From Pantoea sp. AS-PWVM4 (GTDB lineage Bacteria > Pseudomonadota > Gammaproteobacteria > Enterobacterales > Enterobacteriaceae), in the NCBI RefSeq assembly GCF_000468095.1, contig NZ_ASZC01000004.1, positions 186,001 to 250,000 on the forward strand: a stretch of 64,000 nucleotides of DNA, in the 5' to 3' direction. The position numbers were made by a program, and so were the translations under genes. Below, piece after piece: positions 17,209-25,930 of the stretch. The notes beneath the pieces are model-generated. The model made no database searches and had not been told where the DNA came from. It saw only the letters and a program-made list of their open reading frames with translations. The first letter of the stretch is position 1. Each line of letters opens with the position of its first letter.

Positions 17209-18627
17209 ATGCGCTCATTCGAACACATCTATATCAATGGCCGCTTTGTCACTCCGACGGGCACCGAGTGGCTGGATATTATCAAACCTGCTGACGGTAG
17301 CGTTATCGGCAAAGCCCGGCTGGCAGATGAAAACGATGCATTACAAGCGATTGCGGCGGCCAAAGCTGCCTTTGCCGATTTTTCTCGCCTTAGCGTCGCA
17401 GATCGCCTGGCGTTGCTGGCCAATATGGTCGAGGTCCTGCAACAAAGCGAAGAGGCGTTGCACGAGGCGATTCGCGAAGAATATGGTGCCCCCGCTTCAC
17501 GTTCGCAGTGGATGGCGCGCTATCCAGCGGATGTCGTGCAACAGGTGATGACCGAGTTGCGCACCTACCCCTTTGTGCAGCAGGCGGGTCGCGCCACGGT
17601 ACAAATGCTGCCATTGGGGGTGGCAGGGTTGATCACGCCGTGGAACAGCAACGCCGGATTTATCTGCCATAAACTGGCGACCGCCATTGCCGCCGGTTGT
17701 ACCACGGTGATTAAACCGAGCGAGTTCAGCATCTGGCAAACCGACGTGGTGACCAGGGCGTTAGATCGCGCCGGATTGCCGTCTGGCGTATTCAATATCG
17801 TCACCGGACGCGGTGCCAGCGTGGGCCACGCCATCAGCACCAGTGCTGATGTGGCGAAAATTTCCTTTACCGGTTCGACCGAGACAGGTAAAGCCATTTT
17901 GCGCAGCGCAGCCGACAGCTTTAAACGGGTCACGCTGGAACTGGGTGGAAAATCCCCCACCCTGATTTTACCTGATGCTGATGCCCGCCATGCCGCCGAG
18001 CTGGCGGTGCAGGCCGGCTTTATCAACAGCGGGCAAGCCTGTATTGCCGGTACGCGAATTCTGGTGCCGGAACATCGGAAAGCGGAGTTTGAACATGAAC
18101 TGACCGCTGCCGTGCAGCGCCAGCGTTCGGGGCCTCCGGCAGATGCCGCGACCACCATCGGCCCGATGATTAACCAGCGCCAATGGGAGCGGGTCCAGCG
18201 CTACATTGATATCGGCGTGCAACAGGGTGCCCGTTTGCTGACCGGGGGCGTCGGACGACCAGATGCTCTGCGTGACGGCTGGTATGTCAAACCTACCTTA
18301 TTCAGCGATGTCAGCAATGAGATGACGATTGCACGCGACGAGATCTTCGGTCCGGTGCTGTGCATGCTGACTTACCGTGATGAGCAGGAAGCAATCGCCA
18401 TTGCCAACGATACCCAATATGGCCTGTCGGCGTTGGTAATTGGCGCAGATGAAAACCATGCCCGCCAGATTGGTGAGCAGATTCTGGCGGGACGCGTGAT
18501 GATAAATACCCTGACACATGAACCCCGTGCGCCCTTTGGTGGATTTCGTTGTTCGGGTATCGGACGCGAGATGGGACAAGCGGGGATCACCGCGTTTCTG
18601 GAATCGCGCGCGCTCACTGTCGCGTAG
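17209..18627 (+). CDS. NAD(P)-dependent aldehyde dehydrogenase
   Basis: A 472-residue ALDH-superfamily oxidoreductase. Signatures are ITPWNSNAGF, the cofactor motif SFTGSTETGKAI, the catalytic Glu in ELGGKSP and the catalytic Cys in NSGQACIAGTRI, then DEIFGPVLCML and the C-terminal APFGGFRCSGIGREMG. The C-terminus resembles aldehyde dehydrogenases of low-specificity families; the substrate is not evident. The ATG at 17209 has AAGGAGAAA upstream and is preferred over an in-frame codon at 17164. Its stop TAG lies inside the following REP. It is regulated, by inference, by the divergent LysR. Confidence 0.93.
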   Translation: MRSFEHIYINGRFVTPTGTEWLDIIKPADGSVIGKARLADENDALQAIAAAKAAFADFSRLSVADRLALLANMVEVLQQSEEALHEAIREEYGAPASRSQWMARYPADVVQQVMTELRTYPFVQQAGRATVQMLPLGVAGLITPWNSNAGFICHKLATAIAAGCTTVIKPSEFSIWQTDVVTRALDRAGLPSGVFNIVTGRGASVGHAISTSADVAKISFTGSTETGKAILRSAADSFKRVTLELGGKSPTLILPDADARHAAELAVQAGFINSGQACIAGTRILVPEHRKAEFEHELTAAVQRQRSGPPADAATTIGPMINQRQWERVQRYIDIGVQQGARLLTGGVGRPDALRDGWYVKPTLFSDVSNEMTIARDEIFGPVLCMLTYRDEQEAIAIANDTQYGLSALVIGADENHARQIGEQILAGRVMINTLTHEPRAPFGGFRCSGIGREMGQAGITAFLESRALTVA

Positions 18628-18695
18628 CGGCGCGATTTATCGCGCGGGTTTTTACCGCCCCGCGCACGTAGCAGCGCGATAAATCGCGCCGCTAC
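18624..18695. repeat. REP pair (inverted)
   Basis: Intact forward (18624-18645) and reverse (18674-18695) REPs separated by 28 bp lie between the converging ALDH and DipZ genes. The forward copy supplies the ALDH stop. Confidence 0.95.
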
Positions 18696-18696
18696 G

Positions 18697-19884
18697 TCAG
18701 GCTTTTGCCTCCTGCAACAGTTGCTGAATCACCTTTTCCTGCCCGGCGTAATCCCCTTCGCCAAACGCGGTGTAACGCAACTGACCATGAGCATCGAAAA
18801 TGTAATGTGCAGGCCAGTACATATTGCCGAAACGATTCCAGATGGCGTAGTTATTATCGGCCACCACCGGATACGGTAATCCCCACTGCTTGATGGCGCG
18901 TGCCACCGCCGCCGGGTCGCGTTCCCACGGATACTCTGGCGTGTGAACGCCAATGACCGTCAACCCCTCCGCCTGGTATTTCTTCGCCCAGTCACGCACA
19001 TGCGGCAGCGTATGCTGACAATTGATGCAGTCATAGGTCCAGAAATCAATCAACACCACCTTACCTTTCAGATCGGCACGATTGAGCGGCACGCTGTTGA
19101 ACCAGGAGGTTCCCCCCTCCAGCCCAGGGAAGCCGCTGTGTGTCTGCTCGACCACCGGCACCGGGGTGATTTTGGGGGCGCTGGCCGGCAGGAAGTGGCT
19201 TAAGCGCTGTTCAAGATTTTGCGCCAGCTGCGGCCCTGCCTGTAAAACGCCCTGCCTGCCGCTGGCCAGTAACGCCACCGAAGCCAACATCAACACGCCC
19301 GCCCCCTGACGTATACGTGTCATTACCGCCAACCCTGGACGCAGGCGGGCCAGCAATCCCCGCCCGGCAAACCACAGCAGCGCCAGCATCAGTGCGCAAC
19401 CGCTGCCATAGGCAATCAGCAGCGAGCCAACGGAGAGGGGATCTTTGGCGGTGATCGCCAGGCTGAGAATCGCCCCCAGCACCGGCCCGGCGCAGGGCGA
19501 CCACAACATGCCAATCGCCAACCCCGCCAGCAGCGCTGCGGCGAGGCCGCTACGTCGATTGCTGGCGTCATTGATACGGTTACCCAACTGCGTCAAGGGT
19601 GCGGTGATTACCTGGGCCGCCCGCGTCGAAAGCAGCGTGACGGCCGTCAGTGCCAGGAATAACAACGCCAGCCAGCGCCCCGCTTGCGTCACCTGCACCA
19701 CCCAGCTACTGGCGACCGAAATCAGCAGAGACACGACGGTGAAGACCAACACCATCCCCACCAGCAGAGCGACCATCTGACCTTTTTTACCGCGCACGCT
19801 GGCAAACACCAACGGGATCACCGGCAACGTACAGGGACTCAGCAACGTCAACATCCCGGCGAGAAACGCAATAATGAATGACAT
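18697..19884 (-). CDS. DipZ-like cytochrome c biogenesis/thioredoxin fusion
   Basis: A 395-residue inner-membrane protein. Residues 1-205 are a CcdA/DsbD-like membrane domain with about six helices and the paired cysteines Cys18 (LLSPCTLP) and Cys131 (WSPCAGPVLG). Residues about 245-395 form a periplasmic thioredoxin-like domain with the redox motif CINC (286-289). The architecture moves reductant from cytosolic thioredoxin to the periplasm. The ATG at 19884 is chosen over an upstream in-frame start because the transmembrane segment begins there. It follows a secreted hydrolase gene by 19 bp, the same operon. Confidence 0.88.
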   Translation of the reverse strand: MSFIIAFLAGMLTLLSPCTLPVIPLVFASVRGKKGQMVALLVGMVLVFTVVSLLISVASSWVVQVTQAGRWLALLFLALTAVTLLSTRAAQVITAPLTQLGNRINDASNRRSGLAAALLAGLAIGMLWSPCAGPVLGAILSLAITAKDPLSVGSLLIAYGSGCALMLALLWFAGRGLLARLRPGLAVMTRIRQGAGVLMLASVALLASGRQGVLQAGPQLAQNLEQRLSHFLPASAPKITPVPVVEQTHSGFPGLEGGTSWFNSVPLNRADLKGKVVLIDFWTYDCINCQHTLPHVRDWAKKYQAEGLTVIGVHTPEYPWERDPAAVARAIKQWGLPYPVVADNNYAIWNRFGNMYWPAHYIFDAHGQLRYTAFGEGDYAGQEKVIQQLLQEAKA

Positions 19885-19903
19885 AGGTTTTTTCCCCTGT
19901 GGG

Positions 19904-20662
19904 TTATTGGGCGTTACTGCCATCGACCGCTTGGGTGATGATCTGCGCGACGCTGGTGGGATGGCTCAACATTGAGGTATGACTGGCGGCCACGCTGCGG
20001 GTGTGGGCGTGAATGTGCTGTGCCATCGCCCGTTCCAGATCCGGGTTGATCATGCGATCCTGGGTACTGACCAGATACCAGCTCGGTTTTTGCGTCCAGG
20101 CAGCCTGGCTGACTTTGTCACCAAAAGCCGCTGCGCGGATCGGTCCTTGTGTCACCGTCAGGGTTTTCTGCCGGGCAGCCGGGCTATCTTCGGCAAAGTC
20201 CTTCGCCACCGTGGCGGCAGGCAAATAGAGGAAACCGTCCGGCGTTTTGGTGATATCCGCGCTACCCGCCGGAGGTGGATAACTCCCTGCCAGCTCACCG
20301 GTGGATTGCCCGGCGTTTGGCGCGAAGGCTGCGATATATACCAAACCTTTGACGCGTGCATCGTTCCCGGCTTCGGTGATCACCGTACCGCCCCATGAAT
20401 GCCCCACCAGCACCACATTACCCGGCGCACGCGCTATCGCACGCCGGGTTGCGGCCACATCATCTTGTAATGAGGTCAGCGGCAGCTGAACGGAGATCAC
20501 CTTGAGATGATGGGATTGCAGTTGCGGGATCACCTGATTCCAACTGCTGCCATCGGCGAACGCACCGTGTACCAACACCACGGTGTCAACCGGCGCAGCC
20601 AGCGCCGACCAGGACGAAGAGAGGATAACGGCGGCGAGTGTACTAAACAGGAACTTTTTCAT
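19904..20662 (-). CDS. Exported alpha/beta hydrolase
   Basis: A 252-residue periplasmic protein with a signal peptide (MKKFLFSTLAAVILSSSWSA, cleavage near LAA). The alpha/beta hydrolase fold shows the oxyanion segment VLVHGAFADGSSW, the nucleophile elbow GHSWGG and a C-terminal HTSMLSHPT that probably holds the catalytic His. It resembles esterase/lactonase-like hydrolases often found beside redox proteins. GAGG lies 8 bases before the ATG at 20662. It is the first gene of the operon with the DipZ-like protein. The substrate is unknown. Confidence 0.87.
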   Translation of the reverse strand: MKKFLFSTLAAVILSSSWSALAAPVDTVVLVHGAFADGSSWNQVIPQLQSHHLKVISVQLPLTSLQDDVAATRRAIARAPGNVVLVGHSWGGTVITEAGNDARVKGLVYIAAFAPNAGQSTGELAGSYPPPAGSADITKTPDGFLYLPAATVAKDFAEDSPAARQKTLTVTQGPIRAAAFGDKVSQAAWTQKPSWYLVSTQDRMINPDLERAMAQHIHAHTRSVAASHTSMLSHPTSVAQIITQAVDGSNAQ

Positions 20663-20828
20663 CAGAAACCTCGTGAACATGATTGAGTGAAATTAACCAC
20701 TGCGTCATCTGGCAGTGACGTTATTTAACCCGTTGGTTGTGTTCACAACGTTTCCGCTCCCCCCGGTTTTTGTCGTCTTGCATGTCCGGGGGTGGCGTTG
20801 ATACATAAAGCTACAAAGTGGTTACGCT

Positions 20829-22277
20829 TCAGGGGGTGACCGTCACCGCGACAGATTCACCTATCAGGCTAAAGAGATAGTAATCATGACGACCTGCACT
20901 TTCCGGCGGAGCCTGATACTGGATGGTAAGGCCCTGATCGGCATCATGACGGGTAAAGGTATCCGGTCCGTTATTTTTTACTCCCTTATAATCCAGTTCA
21001 TTTTCTTCCTGATTGAGGTTATAGACATAGAGGGTATCTTTTATCGCGACTAACAGGTGATTATTCACCAGGCCAAAACCGCGTGGTACATATATACCGT
21101 CGCTAACCGTGAACAATTTTTCGGAGGTTTTCCCATCAGGTGAAAAGCGCCAGATATCGTGTACATTATCCCGTGAATCCTTACGGAGTTTAAAAGAGGA
21201 ATAGCTGTATCCCATTCCGGTCTGATTATCGAAAACCGCAGAGGCAATAAATTCAGGACGGGTATCAATGTCCATTGAAGGTGGGAAAATAAACGAAATG
21301 CGCTCACCGGTATTAGGATCGAGTTGCCAGATGCCCGCGCCGTTCACCGTGGTTGCGCTGCTAATAAAGAGTGAATTATCAGGCGCAACGACCGCGCGGC
21401 TGAAGACATCGTGGGTAAGATCTTCTGAGTAAGGAATCAGCCATTGCAAAGGCGCAGGTGAGGATGAAAATGGCTGGAGTTTTGCCATAAATACGCGCCC
21501 CTGCTTACCGTTAAGGTTGCCAGCATAAACGTTACCTTTATCATCGCTAGTGGCCAGATTAGCGCCAATTAACGACTCACTTTCATAGATGATCGTATTA
21601 TTGACCAGGTCAATTAGCTGTGCTTTATCCTCACCCAGCAGATAAAGTTTAGACCGATCATGGCTGGCAATGCTCCCTTTGGATGCATACAGATAACGCT
21701 CATGCCACTGCGTGGCACCGGTAGTTATGTCATGCGCCATCACCGTGGTGTGATGCCGATCGGGCGACCAGATTGGTGCCATTGTGGCATATAAACGCTT
21801 GCTGTTTTTATTCAGGAACAGACTGTTGATACTGGTATCCTTGTGGCTAAATACCGTCTCACTCTGCTGTTGTTTAAATTTCACATGATGGATGGAGCCA
21901 TAATTACGGCTTTCCAGGAAATCAGGATCATAACTCCATTCGGCACGAAAATAAAAATCATCACGGTCGCCAGGTACAATGTTTTCCCGTGAGTCGCATA
22001 ATATATTGCTATTATAGCGGCTTTTCACTTCACCGGAATAGAGGGTCTTGAAATCATTTTTGACCACGGTGTAGCGTATTACTTTGCGATTGTCATTCAT
22101 CAGACCCAATAGATAAACATCCCCGACTGGCGTCACATCGAAGGCACATATGGAATCAAAACCGAGGTTGATTTCTCTGAGTGCCGATATTTCCGATAAC
22201 AATGCAGCAGATGCCAATGGCGTAATAGCCAGTCCGAGACTGGCGGCTATCACATAATTCGATATTTTCATATTCAA
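20829..22277 (-). CDS. Exported protein of unknown function, propeller-like
   Basis: I do not recognise this 482-residue protein. It has a signal peptide of about 24 residues ending in LASAA. The rest has repeated strand-turn segments (GDVYLLGLMNDNRKVIRYTV, KGNVYAGNLNGKQGRVFMAK, DNSLFISSATTVNGAGIW, NNHLLVAIKDTLYVYNL), as in beta-propellers, with no catalytic signature. Two Cys (about 44 and 94) could form a disulfide. The gene is clearly more AT-rich than its neighbours and stands alone, which suggests horizontal acquisition. Confidence 0.75.
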   Translation of the reverse strand: MNMKISNYVIAASLGLAITPLASAALLSEISALREINLGFDSICAFDVTPVGDVYLLGLMNDNRKVIRYTVVKNDFKTLYSGEVKSRYNSNILCDSRENIVPGDRDDFYFRAEWSYDPDFLESRNYGSIHHVKFKQQQSETVFSHKDTSINSLFLNKNSKRLYATMAPIWSPDRHHTTVMAHDITTGATQWHERYLYASKGSIASHDRSKLYLLGEDKAQLIDLVNNTIIYESESLIGANLATSDDKGNVYAGNLNGKQGRVFMAKLQPFSSSPAPLQWLIPYSEDLTHDVFSRAVVAPDNSLFISSATTVNGAGIWQLDPNTGERISFIFPPSMDIDTRPEFIASAVFDNQTGMGYSYSSFKLRKDSRDNVHDIWRFSPDGKTSEKLFTVSDGIYVPRGFGLVNNHLLVAIKDTLYVYNLNQEENELDYKGVKNNGPDTFTRHDADQGLTIQYQAPPESAGRHDYYLFSLIGESVAVTVTP

Positions 22278-22484
22278 CCCGTTCCCTTAGGTTTAGGCAT
22301 AATAGTGGCGATTGAGCACCGGTACCCTGTCACGGCCATGAGGTCAGGAAAATAGAAAAAGAATAATTTGATTATGAATTAATGATGATCACAACAGAGG
22401 GGTGAGATAAAATGCACACTTATCCCACCAACAGATATGAATTAATACTGAGAATCAGGGACAACCACCTGAGAATACCGCCGC

Positions 22485-23786
22485 TCATCCCCTTAATATA
22501 ATCTGAACCTCCAGCCCTCCCTGCGCGCGATTACTCAATATCAGGCTCCCTGACATCTGATTGATCAATTGCGAAGCGATCGCCAATCCCAGCCCGGTAC
22601 CGCCGGTGTGACGATTACGGGAACTTTCCACCCGGTAAAATGGTTTCAGCACCGCTTCCAGTTCGTCTTCCGGAATGCCGGGGCCGTTATCACGCACATG
22701 AATGTTCATGCCGCCTTCCGCCGTTCCGGATAACGCCACCTCAGCCTGAGAACCAAACTTAAGCGCATTATCAATCAGGTTGGTCATAATGCGGCGTAAC
22801 GCCTGCTGACGAATGCTGAAATTATCCGGCCCCGTGCAGGGCAAAAAGCTGACCGCTTTACCCACATCCTGGTAATCACAGGCAATGCTATCCAAAAACG
22901 CATTGAGGCTGACACGCTGCGGCGTCTCATCCGGTATTTGTGCGGAGCGTGCATAGTCAATGCCCTCGCGTACCAGGCGGCTCATATTGTCTAAATCGCC
23001 CAGCAACTTGTCGCGCAGTTCGGGCTGTTCCGACATCTCAACCCGCAACTTCATACGGGTGATAGGGGTTTGCAGGTCATGGGATATCGCCGCCAGAATC
23101 TGTGCTCGTTCCTGCAAATGATCCTGAATCCGCAACTGCATTGCATTAAATGCCCGCGCGGCCTGTTGCACCTCTGCCGGACCATTTTCCGGCATGATGC
23201 TGGCACTGGCGCTGGCCGGTTTTAATCCTTCCACTGCCTGGGTGAAACGCATAAACGGCCTGACCACCTGACGTACCGCTATCCAGGCACAGACCGCCAG
23301 CAAGATCAGTTGGGCAAACAACACCACCGGCAACCAGCGCGCAATCGCCGGCATGCGCGGCCAGAGATCCAGTGTCAGCGGCGCACCATCGTGTAAGGTG
23401 ATATGGGCCTGAATATGCAGACGCGGGCCGGGTACATTGGTAAAGGTCAACGGGTACTGGCCGCCCAGCGTCTCCTGCAACGAGCGGATGGCATCCCGCG
23501 CCCGCCAGCTATCCGGCCAGGGGCCTGGCTGCCCCGCCGACAATTCATAGCGATAATTGCCACGCGCCAGCTTCGCCAGCCAACCGGGACGCTCTGACGG
23601 GGAGAGGTGATCCAGGATTGCCACGCTGGTCGCCACATCGTATTCAAGATTGCCGAGCATCACGGTTTTGGCGCTGCTCATCCGTTCAATCATCAGGCTG
23701 ACCACCGTCATACCGTTTGCCAGCACCAGCCCGAGCAGCACAATCAACACCAGACGCGATAACAGCGAACGCGGCCAGAGCCTCAT
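22485..23786 (-). CDS. Sensor histidine kinase
   Basis: A 433-residue inner-membrane kinase. It has an N-terminal transmembrane segment (about 10-32), a periplasmic domain of about 115 residues, a second segment (about 150-172) and a HAMP-like linker. The phosphoacceptor motif is AAISHDLQTPITRMKLRVEM, the N box MTNLIDNALKFG, and the G boxes VRDNGPGIPEDE and GGTGLGLAIA. The layout is EnvZ/OmpR-like. It overlaps the response regulator gene by 4 bp. The signal is not deducible. Confidence 0.93.
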   Translation of the reverse strand: MRLWPRSLLSRLVLIVLLGLVLANGMTVVSLMIERMSSAKTVMLGNLEYDVATSVAILDHLSPSERPGWLAKLARGNYRYELSAGQPGPWPDSWRARDAIRSLQETLGGQYPLTFTNVPGPRLHIQAHITLHDGAPLTLDLWPRMPAIARWLPVVLFAQLILLAVCAWIAVRQVVRPFMRFTQAVEGLKPASASASIMPENGPAEVQQAARAFNAMQLRIQDHLQERAQILAAISHDLQTPITRMKLRVEMSEQPELRDKLLGDLDNMSRLVREGIDYARSAQIPDETPQRVSLNAFLDSIACDYQDVGKAVSFLPCTGPDNFSIRQQALRRIMTNLIDNALKFGSQAEVALSGTAEGGMNIHVRDNGPGIPEDELEAVLKPFYRVESSRNRHTGGTGLGLAIASQLINQMSGSLILSNRAQGGLEVQIILRG

Positions 23787-24523
23787 ACATTGACCTCTTT
23801 AATGGTGACCGGCGCAGCCAGCACATAACCTTCACTGCGTACCGTTTTGATGTACGCGGGTTCGCGCGCGTCCTCGCGCAGCCGCTGGCGCAAACGGCTG
23901 ACCAACAGGTCAATCGAGCGTTCAAACAGTTCGGCATCGCGCCCCTGAGTCAGGTTCAGCAGCTGGTCACGGGTTAATACCCGTTGCGGATGATCGAGAA
24001 ACACCCGCAGCAGACGGTATTCCGCCCCGCTCAACGCGACGATGACCCCGTCGGTATCCAGCAGATGGCGCGCCGAGGTATCCAGTTGCCAGTCACCAAA
24101 AGCAATCAGGCGACCAGTTTCGGTGATTTGCAGGTTGGGCGGCAGCGCGCGGGTACGGCGCAGAATCGCTTTGATCCTTGCCAGCAATTCACGCGCGACA
24201 AAGGGTTTGATCAGATAATCATCCGCGCCCATCTCCAGCCCGAGGATACGGTCGCTGTCTTCGCTGCGCGCCGTCAGCATCAAAATCGGCAGATTACGTT
24301 GTGGATCGCTGCGTAGCTGGCGGCACAAGGTCAGACCATCATCACCCGGCATCATAATGTCCAACACCACCAGGTCTATCGCATTCGCTGCCAGCACCGC
24401 ACGCATCTCACGGCCATTGGCGGCACCGGTGGCGCGATAACCCGATTTCACCAGATAGTCGGTGATCAGTTCGCGGATGTCCCGGTCATCATCAACAACC
24501 AGGATGTGATCAATGTGCTCCAA
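23783..24523 (-). CDS. OmpR-family response regulator
   Basis: A 246-residue regulator. The receiver domain (about 5-120) has the acidic pair DDD, the phosphoacceptor Asp in LVVLDIMMPGDDG and the conserved Lys in YLIKPFVARE. The C-terminal winged helix (about 145-240) has LSGAEYRLLRVFL and SRLRQRLRED, ending YIKTVRSEGYVLAA. The start is an apparent TTG at 24523 with AGGAGG 6 bases upstream; no ATG fits. A terminator hairpin ends only 27 bp before the start, so some expression probably comes from read-through of the hydrolase gene upstream. Confidence 0.92.
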   Translation of the reverse strand: MEHIDHILVVDDDRDIRELITDYLVKSGYRATGAANGREMRAVLAANAIDLVVLDIMMPGDDGLTLCRQLRSDPQRNLPILMLTARSEDSDRILGLEMGADDYLIKPFVARELLARIKAILRRTRALPPNLQITETGRLIAFGDWQLDTSARHLLDTDGVIVALSGAEYRLLRVFLDHPQRVLTRDQLLNLTQGRDAELFERSIDLLVSRLRQRLREDAREPAYIKTVRSEGYVLAAPVTIKEVNV

Positions 24524-24549
24524 AACAACCTCCTGTCAGCGGGCCAGAC

Positions 24550-24577
24550 AAAAAAGACCGGTCATAAAATACCGGTC
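24550..24577 (-). terminator. Rho-independent terminator between hydrolase and response regulator
   Basis: Read on the minus strand, GACCGGT, eight bases and ACCGGTC form a 7-bp perfect stem followed directly by TTTTTT. It lies 25 bp after the hydrolase stop and 27 bp before the regulator start. Confidence 0.8.
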
Positions 24578-24601
24578 CGACAATAACTTATTACCACAGA
24601 A

Positions 24602-25597
24602 TTACATTTTTGCCGCATCAACGACAGCTTTCACAAAATCCTGCGGGTCTTCGGCGGGCGGGTTATGACCAATATTGCCGCTGAAGGTACGATGCTCATA
24701 TTTGCCGCTGAATTTTGCCCGATATGCCGCCGGAGCCGGATGCGGCGCTCCGTTGTTATCCCCTTCGATGGTAATGGTCGGCACGCTAATCACCGGCAGC
24801 GTCGCCAGTTTTTTCTCATAGGCGGCATATTTCGCTTCTCCCGGTTCCATCCCGATACGCCAGCGATAGTTGCTGACCGTCACCGCAACCTGGTCCGGGT
24901 TATCCAGCGCCTGCGCGCTTTGGTTAAAGGTCGCATCGCTGAATTTCCAGCCCGGTGACGCCTGCTGCCAGATTAATTTGGCAAAATCATGGGTGTTCTT
25001 CGCATAGCCTTCACGGCCACGTTCGGTGGCGAAATAGAACTGATACCACCATTGCAGCTCCGCCTGCGGCGGCAGCGGTTTTTTACCGATCTCCTGGCTG
25101 CTGATCAGATAACCGCTGACGGAAACCAGCGATTTCACGCGCTCCGGCCACAGCGCCGCCACGATATCGGCGGTACGTGCACCCCAGTCAAACCCGGCGA
25201 AGACCGCCTGTTTGATCCCCAGCGCGTCCATCAATGCCACGGTGTCAGCCGCCAGCGCTGAGGGCTGACCGTTACGTGGCGTACTGGCAGAGAGGAAGCG
25301 GGTTGAACCATAACCGCGCAGGTAAGGTACGATAACGCGATAGCCCTGTGCCGCCAGCTGTGGCGCAACCTGAGCATAGCTTTGAATATCGTACGGCCAG
25401 CCGTGTAACAGAATCACCGCCTGGCCATCACGCGGGCCAATATCGACATAGCCGACATTCAGCACCCCGGCTTTCACTTGGTGGATGGTGTGGAAGGCCT
25501 GGGCGTAATCGGCTTCAGTCGGGGCAGCCACCGCAGCAGTGGTAGCAAACAGGGCGGTGGCGGTCATCAGGGTCGCTAACAGTGATTTACGTAACAT
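24602..25597 (-). CDS. Exported alpha/beta hydrolase, epoxide/haloalkane-hydrolase-like
   Basis: A 331-residue protein with a signal peptide (about 24 residues, ending AAVAA). Fold markers are ILLHGWPYDIQSY (HGWP oxyanion motif), RVIVPYLRGYGSTRF, the nucleophile elbow GFDWGARTAD with Asp as nucleophile, and a C-terminal GNIGHNPPAEDP holding the His. The Asp nucleophile and HGWP motif place it with epoxide hydrolases and haloalkane dehalogenases. It is probably periplasmic. Downstream lie a terminator and the two-component genes, which may respond to the same compound. Confidence 0.86.
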   Translation of the reverse strand: MLRKSLLATLMTATALFATTAAVAAPTEADYAQAFHTIHQVKAGVLNVGYVDIGPRDGQAVILLHGWPYDIQSYAQVAPQLAAQGYRVIVPYLRGYGSTRFLSASTPRNGQPSALAADTVALMDALGIKQAVFAGFDWGARTADIVAALWPERVKSLVSVSGYLISSQEIGKKPLPPQAELQWWYQFYFATERGREGYAKNTHDFAKLIWQQASPGWKFSDATFNQSAQALDNPDQVAVTVSNYRWRIGMEPGEAKYAAYEKKLATLPVISVPTITIEGDNNGAPHPAPAAYRAKFSGKYEHRTFSGNIGHNPPAEDPQDFVKAVVDAAKM

Positions 25598-25739
25598 GGC
25601 GTTCTCTCCAGAAAATTTGATGTGTAAGTGACAACGCCTGAATTACACCACCCCGATGTATAGCGCTTGTTTCTGCTCACCCGGATTTTTGCCTCGCGAT
25701 GTATTGGGGAGCGAGGCAGATACAGTGCGATACAAACCT

Positions 25740-25761
25740 GCGCGATAAATCGCGCCGCTAC
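25740..25761 (-). repeat. Single REP
   Basis: An intact reverse REP in the 333-bp divergent region between the exported hydrolase and the dioxygenase. Apart from this and the operator at 25846 I see nothing else in 25598-25930. Confidence 0.95.
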
Positions 25762-25845
25762 GGTACTGGCATTATTCGATTTATCACACCGCAAAAATTT
25801 TCCTTTCAATCTGTGCGCTCGATCTCCTATCCCGGCAACATTATG

Positions 25846-25872
25846 AGATATATCTATTAACACGATATATCT
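25846..25872. promoter_or_regulatory. Probable PadR operator, dioxygenase promoter
   Basis: AGATATATC, nine bases and GATATATCT form a perfect inverted repeat 58 bp upstream of the dioxygenase ATG. Sites with the same arm and spacer lengths lie upstream of padR (34457) and of the SDR operon (39774), which points to a shared regulator. Confidence 0.7.
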
Positions 25873-25930
25873 AAATTTATTACAACAACACTGAGCGGTA
25901 CCCCTTTTATCTGAAAGAGAGAACATACCC

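Noticed and set aside
17209-18627. The aldehyde dehydrogenase as the missing semialdehyde step of the aromatic cluster
   Set aside because: It is about 7 kb away, has its own divergent LysR regulator and lacks the PadR-type operator, so nothing ties it to the cluster.
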